Below, piece after piece: positions 1 to 9,544 of a DNA stretch of 64,000 bases. Every line of letters starts with the position of its first letter. Position 1 is the stretch's first letter. The notes under the pieces were generated by a model. The model saw nothing but the letters and a program-made list of their open reading frames with translations. It was not told the origin of the DNA and searched no databases. A program made the position numbers and the translations under genes. Source of the stretch: Sporolactobacillus shoreicorticis (lineage in GTDB: Bacteria > Bacillota > Bacilli > Bacillales > Sporolactobacillaceae); NCBI RefSeq assembly GCF_024125445.1, contig NZ_JAMXWM010000013.1, positions 1 to 64,000 on the forward strand. Direction: 5' to 3'.

Positions 1-2
1 AA

Positions 3-25
3 AAGGACTGCTGAAAGCAGCCCTT
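3..25 (-). terminator. Rho-independent terminator of the exosporium gene
   Basis: On the minus strand there is a 10-bp stem (one G-U pair) with a 3-nt loop, about 30 nt after the stop codon of the collagen-like gene. The following T-run is cut off by the window edge. Confidence 0.65.
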
Positions 26-51
26 AATAAGATATTCATTATATTTTTTTG

Positions 52-1962
52 TTAATCAATCTCAATGCCTGCACTCGCGTAACCCGCAATGGTAGTAGCC
101 AAAGCAATTCCTGTAGTTGTTACTGAAAAAACCATTAGTAATCGGGTTTGAGGTGTTACGGGTATATTCAATCCGGTAGTGATGTCATTTATGCTGTCAC
201 CCAGGCTTAGCAAACCTGTTAAAGGCGGAAGTGCCACACTGGCGCCCGGTACCGCGGTAAACGTATTATCGGGTGTTGTTGATTGATATAGCTGTGCTGT
301 AATCGTAGCAGAACCTAAAAGTGTCAACGCTGCTGTAACACTGAAATATGCAGAAACTGATGTGATGATTCCGGCACGTGGAACTGAGAAAGCAAAGTTT
401 AATAGTGTTCCGGCGGCACCCGTTAAGTCAATTGTTGTACCCAATACATTCAGACTAGGCGCTGAACTCCCAAATCCTATAAAGGATGGGGTGCCCGCTA
501 ATCCACCGGCAAGACTGGTAAGTGTCGTTGGAATACCAGACGCAAACGGTACGATTGCTCCAGCGCCTTCAGGACCGGTTGGGCCGGTCGGACCCGTTGC
601 TCCTGTGGGACCCGTCGGGCCTACTGCTCCGTCAGCCCCGGTTGCTCCCGTTGGGCCTACTGCTCCGTCGGCTCCTGTCTCTCCCGTTGGACCGGTCGGG
701 CCTACTGCTCCGTCGGCTCCTGTTGCTCCGGTTGGGCCAGTCGGGCCTACTGCTCCATCAGCCCCTGTTGCTCCCGTTGCTCCAGTCGGGCCTACTGCTC
801 CGTCTGCTCCTGTTGCCCCCGTTGGGCCGGTCGGGCCTACTGCTCCATCAGCCCCTGTTGCTCCCGTCGGGCCTACTGCTCCGTCGGCTCCTGTCGCTCC
901 CGTCGGGCCTACTGCTCCATCAGCCCCTGTTGCTCCCGTCGGACCTACTGCTCCATCGGCTCCTGTTGCCCCGGTTGGGCCGGTCGGGCCTACTGCTCCG
1001 TCGGCTCCTGTCGCTCCCGTTGGGCCGGTCGGGCCTACTGCTCCATCAGCCCCGGTTGCTCCCGTTGCTCCAGTCGGGCCTACTGCTCCGTCGGCTCCTG
1101 TCGCTCCCGTTGGGCCGGTTGGGCCTACTGCTCCGTCGGCTCCTGTCGCTCCCGTTGGACCGGTCGGGCCAGTCGGGCCTACTGCTCCATCGGCTCCTGT
1201 TGCTCCGGTTGGGCCGGTCGAGCCTACTGCTCCATCAGCCCCGGTTGCTCCCGTCGGGCCTACTGCTCCATCAGCCCCTGTTGCTCCCGTTGCTCCGGTC
1301 GGGCCTACTGCTCCGTCTGCTCCGGTTGCTCCCGTCGGGCCAGTCGGGCCTACTGCTCCGTCGGCTCCTGTCGCTCCCGTTGGACCGGTCGGGCCAGTCG
1401 GGCCTACTGCTCCATCAGCCCCTGTTGCTCCCGTTGCTCCGGTCGGACCTACTGCTCCGTCTGCTCCTGTCGCTCCCGTTGGGCCGGTCGGGCCTACTGC
1501 TCCATCAGCCCCTGTTGCTCCCGTTGCTCCGGTCGGGCCTACTGCTCCGTCTGCTCCGGTTGCTCCCGTTGGGCCGGTCGGGCCTACTGCTCCGTCTGCT
1601 CCTGTCGCTCCCGTTGGGCCAGTCGGGCCTACTGCTCCGGTCGGGCCGGTCGGGCCTACTGCTCCGTCGGCTCCTGTTGCCCCGGTCGGGCCAGTCGGAC
1701 CCGTTGCCCCGGTATTTCCACCGGCAGGGCCCGTTGGACCAGTCGCTCCCGTTGCTCCCGTTGGACCGGTTGCTCCTGTACTTCCTGTTGGACCGGTTGC
1801 TCCTGTATTTCCAATAGGGCATATCGGTCCCGACGGCCAACATGGCCTTGGACGATTTCCACATCCACATCTGCGTCTGCATCTATATCCATTTCCACTT
1901 CCACTTTCATTGCAATCTTCTTGCGGCCTAGCAAAAAAATCATCGGCATCTTGCCTATACAT
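52..1962 (-). CDS. Collagen-like exosporium glycoprotein, BclB type
   Basis: A structural surface protein of the spore exosporium, 636 aa from the chosen start. Residues 1 to about 50 are Arg/Cys-rich and precede roughly 140 Gly-X-Y triplets, mostly [15 protein letters not shown] units. The last 170 residues form a compact hydrophobic domain ([37 protein letters not shown], ending [10 protein letters not shown]) that I recognise as the BclB-type C-terminal domain, a jelly-roll trimer in this family. The ATG at 1962 is chosen because GGAGGAG lies 6-7 nt upstream; a longer frame of 13 codons exists. A sigma-K-like promoter lies just upstream, fitting late mother-cell expression. Triplet number is probably variable between strains because the DNA is highly repetitive. 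No classical BclA leader motif is seen at the N-terminus. Confidence 0.9.
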   Translation of the reverse strand: MYRQDADDFFARPQEDCNESGSGNGYRCRRRCGCGNRPRPCWPSGPICPIGNTGATGPTGSTGATGPTGATGATGPTGPAGGNTGATGPTGPTGATGADGAVGPTGPTGAVGPTGPTGATGADGAVGPTGPTGATGADGAVGPTGATGATGADGAVGPTGPTGATGADGAVGPTGATGATGADGAVGPTGPTGPTGATGADGAVGPTGPTGATGADGAVGPTGATGATGADGAVGPTGATGADGAVGSTGPTGATGADGAVGPTGPTGPTGATGADGAVGPTGPTGATGADGAVGPTGATGATGADGAVGPTGPTGATGADGAVGPTGPTGATGADGAVGPTGATGADGAVGPTGATGADGAVGPTGATGADGAVGPTGPTGATGADGAVGPTGATGATGADGAVGPTGPTGATGADGAVGPTGPTGETGADGAVGPTGATGADGAVGPTGPTGATGPTGPTGPEGAGAIVPFASGIPTTLTSLAGGLAGTPSFIGFGSSAPSLNVLGTTIDLTGAAGTLLNFAFSVPRAGIITSVSAYFSVTAALTLLGSATITAQLYQSTTPDNTFTAVPGASVALPPLTGLLSLGDSINDITTGLNIPVTPQTRLLMVFSVTTTGIALATTIAGYASAGIEID

Positions 1963-2005
1963 ATCTACTCCTCCAATTCCAATTCTACACACTATGTTCA
2001 CTGTC

Positions 2006-2032
2006 TACTGTATGATCCACAGTTAAATCTGT
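2006..2032 (-). promoter_or_regulatory. Sigma-K-type promoter of the exosporium gene
   Basis: On the minus strand there is AC, then 16 nt, then CATACAGTA, matching the sigma-K consensus (AC, 16-17 nt, CATANNNTA). It ends about 44 nt before the start codon. The match is by eye; it agrees with the expected late mother-cell timing. Confidence 0.7.
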
Positions 2033-2202
2033 ATAAGCAGTAGACCTAGGAGATCAAAAAATTTTTTAATTGAGTTATCCTGAAAACAGGAATTTTTGTT
2101 GAATTCATATACTCAAAATCTGATCCTCATTATTTTCGCACTTGGAATCATTAAATCTAGAACATGCCTGAACGCTGATACATTTGGTTCAGCTCAACAA
2201 AA

Positions 2203-2233
2203 AATCCGCTTCAGGTCTGCACCCTAGCGGATT
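2203..2233 (-). terminator. Rho-independent terminator of the GNAT gene
   Basis: AATCCGCT and AGCGGATT pair around a 15-nt loop and run into a T-stretch on the minus strand, 150 nt after the GNAT stop codon at 2383. The 2041-2200 stretch between this and the exosporium promoter holds nothing recognisable. Confidence 0.75.
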
Positions 2234-2382
2234 ATCCTTTGGTTCGTTCAATTCAAAATTAAGAGGAGGTCTTGAATTCCTACGATCGATTACAAAAATT
2301 CCTGCTCACCAGTTCCAAATTTTGGGGAATTTGCTTGTTTGCCCTTCCTCTTCGGATCATGTCCTTACCTGTATACTAATGA

Positions 2383-2796
2383 TTATTTCTCACTCAAGAA
2401 TAGCTGCATACCCGGCGCATCATTCGGGCGTGCTTTAAATCCAAGTCGTTCATAAAAAGGCTGTTTTCCCTGCGCACACGAAAGCTGTATCCACGTCAAT
2501 CCGTTCATCTTGCTGTGATTCAGTAACCGTTTAACGATTTCTGTTCCAATACCCTGTTTTCGATAATTCGGTGAAACAATTAAGTCGCAAAGGAACGACT
2601 GGTACACACCATCGGAAATGATGCGGCCAAATCCAATAAGCTGCTTGTCCTCATAAACACTCAGCGTATACCAACTGTTGCTGATCGCCTGATGAAGTCG
2701 CTCTTTACTAAGTTCAAAATTGTCATTCCAGCCGGTGGTTTGATATAGATTAAAAAATTCTGTAGAAGATGGTACCTGGTCAATAAAAGTTTTCAT
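2383..2796 (-). CDS. GNAT family N-acetyltransferase
   Basis: A 137-aa acetyl-CoA-dependent acetyltransferase of unknown substrate. Motif A is visible as VSPNYRKQGIGTEIVKRLL (about residues 72-90), with the typical QPFYERLGF near the C-terminus (PF00583-type short GNAT). GGAGG stands 7 nt before the ATG. It is one of many GNAT genes in this window and appears to be monocistronic, with its own terminator. Confidence 0.85.
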   Translation of the reverse strand: MKTFIDQVPSSTEFFNLYQTTGWNDNFELSKERLHQAISNSWYTLSVYEDKQLIGFGRIISDGVYQSFLCDLIVSPNYRKQGIGTEIVKRLLNHSKMNGLTWIQLSCAQGKQPFYERLGFKARPNDAPGMQLFLSEK

Positions 2797-2840
2797 AGAA
2801 GACCTCCGTTTTTTATAAAAAATCTACAGTGACCCTTCAA

Positions 2841-3743
2841 TTATGCCTTAAATAATTGCCCCTGTTCAATAATATTGAGACAACGTGATAAATGAAACAA
2901 TTGATTTGTGGAAAAGCGTTTATCAATCACATCGCTTAATGCCAGTGATAAATTCATTATGGTCGACATGATGATTTGCGCCTTTAAAGCAAAATTAAAA
3001 GAATTTATATCGTGGATAATTTCACCGTTTTAATGGATAAATGCAACAATATAGTCTTTATCATTTTCAGTTAAAAGCTTATTACCTAGAAAAGACGCAG
3101 CGTCCCAAAATTTCGGCATCAGGGACACGTCCTCAAAGTCAATCCATCGCCAGCCTGTTTTAGTCGAAACAAGATTCTTTGGGTGGGCATCACCATGTGA
3201 TGGAACAAGTAGCTCCGTATGATTTATTCGATCATTTATTTTTATAAATTCTTCTAATAACAAGGATATTTCGTAGCCCTTGTTATCCATTTCTTGTACG
3301 CGTTTTGCTGCCTGACTTGCATTTCTCCATGCTCCCAATCGGGGAAGCTCGCCTGAGTAAAGTTGCATAGCTTTACCCATCCCATCAAGCATTTTCACTG
3401 CCTCGCAGATACTTAGTTTGCGATCATTGATTGAAACATATTCCCATAAAGTCATCCATGTATTCCCAATTTCATAAGGACCTGGACCGATCCGTTGGCA
3501 AAAAGGAACAATCGGAATATGACATTGTTCAAGATGCTGGGCTATCTTAAGTTCGCGTGCTAAAATACCTTTCCAAAAATCGCGGTCATCTTCAGGGGAG
3601 AGTTTCATAATACGAGCAACGATCGGATACGGAGAAAGATGAACAATCAAGTTCCCTGCATCATTCAAGATAACCGGATGTATGTTTGAAAAGCCAAGTT
3701 TTTTAGTTACTTGCTTTAACTCAAAAATCAACCCATTTTCCAT
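2841..3743 (-). pseudogene. Aminoglycoside phosphotransferase-like gene with in-frame stop
   Basis: An APH/choline-kinase-fold phosphotransferase, substrate unknown. The first 237 codons are open and carry the catalytic loop VPSHGDAHPKNLV (HGDxxxxN) and the metal-binding IDFED. A TAA at 3030-3032 interrupts the frame, but the same frame then stays open for 62 more codons (…FNFALKAQIIMSTI…LNIIEQGQLFKA) to a TAA at 2841. The restored length of about 300 aa is normal for the family, so this is a single nonsense mutation (for example CAA to TAA) late in the gene. The truncated 237-aa product retains all catalytic motifs and might still fold. No clear ribosome-binding site is seen at the ATG. Confidence 0.75.
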
Positions 3744-3824
3744 AGAACGATACTCCCCAATTCATTCGCTAACCACATGAAAAACCGACTTACCATTCAA
3801 ACATTGTTTCTGAATTTCATCCAA

Positions 3825-4590
3825 TTACTCAACCTTTTTTGCCAGTTTTTCTAACAATCTCATGGATTCTTCTTCGTCTGGAACGTGAAGTACGTTTTGA
3901 GCAACAAATGCTTCTGCATTCGGGCAATGAGCTTCTCTAATCTCCGAGGCTGCCTTTTCCAAATCGTAAGGAGTCCGTTTGAATGCTGCGCGTTTCGAAT
4001 CAACAAGCAGCCAATATGCTCCGGGCTGTTTCGCAAACGGCATGCCGACACTGCCTGCATTAAAAATACTTATTCCCTCAAACTCCATTTCGTACTGAAT
4101 ATGTGTATGACCACACACAACAACAGACTGCTTCACTTCAGCAAAAAGTTCCTTGATTCGCTTTTTAGACGATAAAGGAGTGAAAAGATCGTGATCGTTT
4201 TGCGGTGTCGCATGGCAAAAGAGCACATCGCCAAGTTCGTCCACATGAATATTTGCTACGTCGTCCAAATTGGAAAGAAAGACAAGTTGTTTCTCTGTCA
4301 AGCTGTTTGCGACCCATTTTGTCGTTACTCGACCTTCTTCCGACATTATGAAGCAACGGTGCTCCCTTTGATGCGGCAACAACGTCACGATCACCATTCC
4401 CTCTAATAAATGTGACGTTTGTTTCAGTACGCAAATTCAAAAGGCAGTTTAAAGTTTGAACCGGCATCGGCCCGGAAACCATATCACCGCCAATCACGAT
4501 GCGGTCCGGTCTCACTTGGACAAGCTCATGAAGCACCGCTTTCAGTGCAGGAAAATTCCCATGAATATCATAGAGCGTGGCAATGATCAT
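3825..4590 (-). pseudogene. Metallophosphoesterase, frameshifted
   Basis: Two overlapping frames together make one calcineurin-like phosphoesterase of the YfcE type. The first (from 4590) has YDIHGN, GGDMVSGP and RGNGDRD. The second (to 3825) has CGHTHIQ and FNAGSVGMPF. The order and spacing of the metal-binding motifs are those of an intact family member once a frameshift near 4350-4390 is bridged. ATG at 4590 has GGAGG 9 nt upstream. A single indel is enough, so a sequencing error is possible; otherwise the gene is inactivated. Confidence 0.75.
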
Positions 4591-4692
4591 CAGCATGTTC
4601 CTCCTCCAAATATAGGAACGAAATTGTCTTCCAATCTGTTACATTATGCGTCTAATAGAAGGAATATTGATGCCAAGCGATATAGTTGTTAT

Positions 4693-5467
4693 TTACCGCA
4701 TAAACCCACCTTCAGAATGAATAACTTGACCAGTAATCCAATCCGCTTCATCACTTACAAGAAATTTCACTAATTTTGCTGCGTCGGTCGGTTGCCCTAT
4801 CCGCCCCAATGGAAATTTGGATAATAGCTCATTTTTTATTGCTTTTGTCATCCAGCCTGAATCGGCTGGACCGGGATTGATCGCATTGACTGTTATCCCA
4901 AGAGACGCAACTTCGGCAGACAATGTGATCGTCATCGCTTCAACCGCCCCCTTTATTGTCGCATAGGCTAATTCACCCGGCATCGGTCCCTGAAATTGAC
5001 CTGAAGTGAGGGTAACAATCCTTCCGCCACTTTTTTTCTTAAAAACTCGGACAAATTGAACACTTAATAATGTTGTCGCTCGAACATTAATCAGATAATG
5101 TTTATCCAGTTCCGACTGAGTTAAATTAGAAAAGTCGGTATTTGTTGAGTAAGCCGCATTGTTGATCAAAATATCTGGGGTACCTTACTTTTTCAATAAC
5201 CTGTTTAAAAAGGGTTTCGGGTGCTTCGGAATTGGCTAAGTCAAGCTCCATGCAATCAACCGTTACTCCTTCTTGCAGTAATTCATTTTTTAATTGCTCA
5301 GGTTCATTGGATTCAGCGCCCCAATGCATGTCTTTATCATAGGAAGTCCAATAGGTGAAAAACAGATCGCAACCTGATTTCGCGAGTTCTCTACAAATAG
5401 CAGCACCTATTCCTTTTTTCCTGCTTGCCCCTGTAACAATCGCTGTTTTCCCAGCTAAATCAGCCAT
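4693..5467 (-). pseudogene. SDR family oxidoreductase, one-base frameshift
   Basis: A short-chain dehydrogenase/reductase split in two frames. The N-terminal part has the cofactor motif TGASRKKGIGAAIC. The C-terminal part has ILINNAA, catalytic Ser in LTSGQF, the YATIK (YxxxK) motif and INPGPADSGW. One surplus base at 5185-5186 (GTAAGG instead of GTAGG on the minus strand) breaks it; removing it gives the normal KVGTPDILINNAA junction. Start ATG at 5467 has GGAGG upstream. It resembles 3-oxoacyl-ACP-reductase-like or sugar-alcohol SDRs; the substrate cannot be told. Confidence 0.8.
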
Positions 5468-5559
5468 ATACATCCTCCCTAAACCCATATAGATGATCCT
5501 TAATCAACCATCGATACATTAAAACCTCATCTACATAGTCATGATCAGAAAGCTTGATT

Positions 5560-6004
5560 TCATGAAACTACCGTCCTTCTTCCATCTTCCATAAAACCCA
5601 TAGATTTATACAAATGGATTGCTGCTTCATTGGTTGAAAAAACACCTGACGCGACCTTTTCAATCAAGGGATTCGCTTTTGCCCATTCAATCATTTCCCA
5701 ATTCCCTGATGGCGGCAAGAACGTTCAACCATGATGCTCACGGTAACTACATGTTGCAGAAGTCGTTTCATAGATGCCTGCACCAGCAAAAATCCAACCA
5801 ACTGTTGATTCAATAAGGCACCCCAAACATTTTCTCTTTTATTAGTGATCAATTCATTCAATAATTAAAATCAGATCGAGTCATAGCAAATTCATTAAGC
5901 TGGCTAATATAATATTTATTTTCGAAAATGGATCTCTTATAGAGTCTATATAAAGCGTCGCTATACTGATTGGTCAACATTTTGATTTCTAGACTTTGTT
6001 CCAT
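5560..6004 (-). pseudogene. GNAT acetyltransferase, multiply frameshifted
   Basis: Three reading frames on the minus strand join into one GNAT. The N-terminal piece starts MEQSLEIKMLTNQYSDALY. The middle piece contains LLNQQLVGFLLV and RSCRHQGIGK (remains of motif A). The C-terminal piece contains FSTNEAAIHLYKSMGFMEDG. At least two indels and several stops separate them, so this is a true pseudogene and not one sequencing slip. Confidence 0.75.
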
Positions 6005-6051
6005 ATTCAGCCTTCTATTTACTGCAATTATTCAGAGACTGTAAGCGATGA

Positions 6052-6708
6052 TCACAAATAATTCATGACCTCGTCCAGGGTTTTTACTTCAGAGTAAGGC
6101 ATGCAATTTTGAAGACCCTTTTTCGCTTGGCGATTCACCCATATTCTTCTCCAATTCATTCTTTGTGCGGGAACCATGTCCCACCAGAAACCGGCCGCTA
6201 TATGGACATGTTGATTCGTTCGCAGCTCATTTTGAACCTGCTCGAAAAAACTTAACTGCGGCTTGTACGCATGCAGATCCTCTGCCAAGTAAATAGAATC
6301 AAAATCATTTTTAAGTGATTCTAAGTTAGATCTCATAATATCCCAATCAGAATTTGACATAACTGATGTTTGATAGCCTTTGGACTTCAACGATTTCAAT
6401 GTAGTGATTACTTCAGGGAACGGAGACAGTTCTTTATGTACCTTGATTAATCGCTCGTATTGATCGGTCAATTTGCCACTATTTAATTCCATTTCACAAT
6501 ACTGCAAAGTTTTATAAATGATATCACTGTAAACAGTAAATAATCCTTCCCCATACATCAATCGATCCTCATAATTGACATAGGTAGTGACTAATGAAGA
6601 TTTATCGATTCCGTTCTCTTCAGCAATTTTCTTAAGTTCCTTCCAAAAAGGGGCCGTATCAATCAATGTCCCATAACAATCAAAAGTCAACAGTTCAGCC
6701 AAAGCCAT
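6052..6708 (-). CDS. HAD hydrolase, haloacid-dehalogenase type II-like
   Basis: A cytosolic HAD-superfamily hydrolase of about 218 aa. Motif I is FDCYGTLID (nucleophile Asp), motif II VMSNSD, motif III Lys in YKPQLSFF, and motif IV is the AAGFWWDMVPA stretch typical of the type II 2-haloacid dehalogenase group. The start is uncertain: ATG at 6708 lies only 2 nt after AAGGAG, so TTG at 6702 (8 nt spacing) may be the real start. Many proteins of this group are general phosphatases, so dehalogenase activity is not implied. Confidence 0.8.
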   Translation of the reverse strand: MALAELLTFDCYGTLIDTAPFWKELKKIAEENGIDKSSLVTTYVNYEDRLMYGEGLFTVYSDIIYKTLQYCEMELNSGKLTDQYERLIKVHKELSPFPEVITTLKSLKSKGYQTSVMSNSDWDIMRSNLESLKNDFDSIYLAEDLHAYKPQLSFFEQVQNELRTNQHVHIAAGFWWDMVPAQRMNWRRIWVNRQAKKGLQNCMPYSEVKTLDEVMNYL

Positions 6709-6965
6709 CTCTCCTTCCAACAAATTATGAATAACAGTTTGATGATGAGAAAATCTGTTCACCTGCCGTGGCTAAAATCGAAGTATGTCTTACTTTATAA
6801 TAATCGGATACAACGCAGAATCTCAATACAATTCATCTTCTGTCCCATTTTCTTCGGATCTTTTTTGCCACTCATTAATTGCTTTTACCCATTTTCACCT
6901 TAGCCACGAAAGTTCACGGAATTTTCTCCTCCATACGTTTGCTACAAAAAATATATTTTTGACCA

Positions 6966-8111
6966 TCAAAGCCATTTTCCGACACTAAAATTACGTTCCA
7001 ACAATGCCCAATTCTCCGGATAGGGAAAGCCTAAAGCCCAGTAGCTGATCCCGCGCAGATTATATTGCCGGACAAGATCAAATTTCGCCTGTGCACTGCG
7101 CGCATCTTCAAACCATACCTCATGCGTGCTCCCGCTGGCATCCACATATGTGTAAAAAGGGGATTGCGCGGTTTCATCAAATTGAATACTTACGCCATTA
7201 AAAATGGCACGTTCAAGTGCTTCTTTCGGACTGAAGGTTTCTGCTTCCTGTCCCTCTTTGTGCGGCAGCAACCAATCCCGAGCATACGTTTCAAATCCAA
7301 GCGAAATTTTACTTGCCGGCATCACCGATAAAGCATACTCAATCACGCGCTTCATTTCATTAACCGGTGAAATGGCCTGAGGCGGACCGAGGCGATATCC
7401 CCACTCATAAGTCATCAAAACAACAAAGTCGACAATTTGGCCATGCGCTTCATAATCATACGCAATGTAATCCGCACGCGGCTGATCGATGGCTGTTTTC
7501 GGCATAACCGCTGTAGATACGCTGAACCCAAACGGATGCAGCCGATCAACAACAAACTGCAAGAAATCATTAAAGCCTTGCCGGTCTTCGGGGCGTACAC
7601 TTTCAAAATCAATATTTAGTCCTCGATAACCCTTTTGCTGCATCACACGAATAACCGATGATACCAAGTTTTCACGAGCGACAGGCGTAGTGAAAATCGC
7701 GTGAGCAACGTCTGCGCCCGATTCATTTAACGCGAAATTAACAATCGGCATAAGAGGCATGACGCTGTTCGCATAAGCGGCAGCTATGGATTCCTGATCG
7801 TCCAAATCATCCAGGTTTCCGTCCTCGGTTACATGATAAGCAAACGGCAGCACAGTTGAAAGAAGACCGTTTCGCTGAACAATTTCGGCAGCCGCTTCTT
7901 TTACCGGCTGATACGTATAGGCGTTGACTTCAATGACCGGGCGTTCCGGTGCGAAAACCGGTGGCATAGACGGAATAACCAGCGCCTGTCCCGGAACGAG
8001 ACGTTCTGGATAGGCTAATCCATTTAACGCAACAATGCTGACAAGCGGCACTTGATAATGTTGAGTAATTCCCCATAATGATTCACCACTTTGCACAACA
8101 TGAATATCCAT
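6966..8111 (-). CDS. LysM/GH18 spore cortex-lytic glucosaminidase, SleL/YaaH-like
   Basis: A 381-aa protein that in this family cleaves N-acetylglucosaminyl bonds in cortex fragments during germination. One LysM domain (residues 1-48, VVQSGESLWGITQHY … LVPGQALVIP) binds the glycan; residues about 55-380 form a GH18 barrel with the active-site strand GLNIDFES (catalytic Glu). No signal peptide is present, which is usual for SleL/YaaH, a protein assembled into the spore coat. B. subtilis YaaH has two LysM repeats; here only one is seen. GAGGAG lies 9 nt before the ATG. The 8112-8295 gap holds no clear terminator or sporulation promoter. Confidence 0.87.
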   Translation of the reverse strand: MDIHVVQSGESLWGITQHYQVPLVSIVALNGLAYPERLVPGQALVIPSMPPVFAPERPVIEVNAYTYQPVKEAAAEIVQRNGLLSTVLPFAYHVTEDGNLDDLDDQESIAAAYANSVMPLMPIVNFALNESGADVAHAIFTTPVARENLVSSVIRVMQQKGYRGLNIDFESVRPEDRQGFNDFLQFVVDRLHPFGFSVSTAVMPKTAIDQPRADYIAYDYEAHGQIVDFVVLMTYEWGYRLGPPQAISPVNEMKRVIEYALSVMPASKISLGFETYARDWLLPHKEGQEAETFSPKEALERAIFNGVSIQFDETAQSPFYTYVDASGSTHEVWFEDARSAQAKFDLVRQYNLRGISYWALGFPYPENWALLERNFSVGKWL

Positions 8112-8295
8112 GATTCATGACTCCTCTCGCACCATTCGTTTTTAATCGAATTCATTCAACCTCCTTATAACTATGACAAAATGTTAATGAATAGGTTAAG
8201 ATCGGGAGATTTTATTTTGAGAAGGATTTGACTTACCTGCCAGAGAAAGGCTGCTCATCGTGCAGGCAGACCTTAAAGGTGGATGCGGCACAGCC

Positions 8296-8991
8296 TCATT
8301 CCGATATGCCCAAAAAATCCGGTAACTCATTTAAACTAACAATCTTTTTTATGTTTGTTGTCCGTTCCGAATGATCCGTTGCGGGATTTTTTCGTAATAA
8401 CCAGATCGCTTTCATCCCAACATTGCTGCTGCCAATTATATCTTTCTGATAATTGTCGCCGATGTAAAAGCACTGGCTTGGCGAGTAGCCTGCCGCTGAG
8501 CAGGCATGACGAAAAATTTGTGGCTCCGGTTTTGCAACGCCGATATCTCCGGAAAAAATGAGAAACGAGAAATAATCTATGAGCCCCGTTTTTTTCAATT
8601 TTTTCATTTGCTGCGTGCTGCTTCCATTGCTGATGATTCCGAGTTTCTGTCCCTTCCGAAACAATGCGTTTAAGCATGGCAAAACATCAGGAAAGCATTT
8701 CCAATGTTGCTCATAGAATTCAAGGTAGTCGCTAAACAAGACATCCGCTTCATGATCCGTCAACGCACGCGCGAACAGTGCGCGCATCCTCATTCTTCTT
8801 TGCTGCTGAAACGAATATTTCCCGTCGAGAAATAACTGAAAGTACTGCGCAGACAGCTGATCCCACTTTTCTCTAAACAGACACTTGGTAACAGGGAAAT
8901 TCTCCTTGTATTTATTATAAAAATCGGAAACCGCATTCGCATCAGCAGTCTCATGGTCAAGAAGTGTATCGTCCAAATCAAAAAAAATCAT
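8296..8991 (-). CDS. HAD family hydrolase, YjjG/YfnB-like
   Basis: A 231-aa HAD phosphatase with a helical cap. Motif I is FFDLDDTLLDHE, motif II ISNGSS, motif III the Lys of GVAKPEPQIF, and motif IV YIGDNYQKDI. The layout fits the YjjG/YfnB group, which includes nucleotide 5'-phosphatases. AAAGGAG is 8 nt upstream of the ATG. Upstream lies the 21-bp tandem repeat array. Confidence 0.85.
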   Translation of the reverse strand: MIFFDLDDTLLDHETADANAVSDFYNKYKENFPVTKCLFREKWDQLSAQYFQLFLDGKYSFQQQRRMRMRALFARALTDHEADVLFSDYLEFYEQHWKCFPDVLPCLNALFRKGQKLGIISNGSSTQQMKKLKKTGLIDYFSFLIFSGDIGVAKPEPQIFRHACSAAGYSPSQCFYIGDNYQKDIIGSSNVGMKAIWLLRKNPATDHSERTTNIKKIVSLNELPDFLGISE

Positions 8992-9021
8992 TCATGACAC
9001 TCCTTTATGTAGATTCAAGCC

Positions 9022-9122
9022 GAATTTGATACAACTTTCTTTCTTGGATACAAATTCAGTGGTGTTTGATACAACTTTTCCTGAGTTTGATACAACTTTC
9101 GTTGCGTTTGATACAACTTTCT
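9022..9122. repeat. Tandem array of a 21-bp GTTTGATACAACTTT repeat
   Basis: Five units start near 9024, 9044 (degenerate), 9064, 9085 and 9106, with a spacing of 20-21 bp. The conserved core is GTTTGATACAACTTT and the remaining 6 nt vary. The array fills the space between the HAD gene and the cut-off uppS-like gene. Confidence 0.85.
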
Positions 9123-9132
9123 CCTAATCTTC

Positions 9133-9540
9133 TTATTTACCTCCATAATTCAATGCAAAATTAACGATTAACTTCGTATTGTTCTTGGTTTTCTCAGCCG
9201 CGTTTTTTACCGCTTCTCGCGTTAGTTTTGGGAGCCCATTAATATCACCCGAAAAAATCAAACGAATATCTTTTTTTATAAATTCAGTTATTTTTCTCTT
9301 GAAAAATTTAACGGGTAATGCCATTAAATAATCCACTTCAGCCTTCGGACGTTTCCAAATTTCAATTGAGAAAGCATACTGTGTCAATACTTTGATGTTC
9401 AGGTCTAAGGCTGCATCGATTATTTTTTCCATCGCTTGTGCTCCTGCAAAATGACCTTGACTTCTTGTGACCCCGTGTTGTTTTCCCCAACGGCCATTAC
9501 CATCCATCATGATTGCGACATGAGCAGGTACTTGTCTCAT
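9133..9540 (-). pseudogene. Truncated UppS-like cis-prenyltransferase
   Basis: The N-terminal half (135 aa) of an undecaprenyl-diphosphate-synthase-like enzyme. The catalytic MMDGNGRWGK and the substrate-binding SIEIWKRPKAEVDYLM region are present. The frame stops after NFALNYGGK, where family members continue about 110 residues with the RxxSNFLLWQ-type motif that binds isopentenyl diphosphate. The tandem repeat array begins directly after the stop, so the 3' half was lost. The start lies 4 nt after the stop of the HD gene, indicating an operon. A full-length uppS must exist elsewhere. Confidence 0.7.
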
Positions 9541-9544
9541 TTTG

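Noticed and set aside
570-1830. CRISPR-like regular repeats
   Set aside because: The periodicity is 9-45 bp and follows collagen triplet codons; there are no unique spacers and no cas genes.
362-2026. Long open frames on the plus strand through the exosporium gene
   Set aside because: They are antisense shadows of the Gly-X-Y repeat coding sequence, with Pro/Ala- or Leu/Arg-rich low-complexity products and no ribosome-binding site.
2184-2438. An 84-codon plus-strand frame downstream of the GNAT gene
   Set aside because: It overlaps the terminator hairpin and the antisense end of the GNAT gene and has no ribosome-binding site.
9022-9122. Mini-CRISPR array
   Set aside because: Units repeat every 20-21 bp with only 6 variable bases between cores, too short for spacers.
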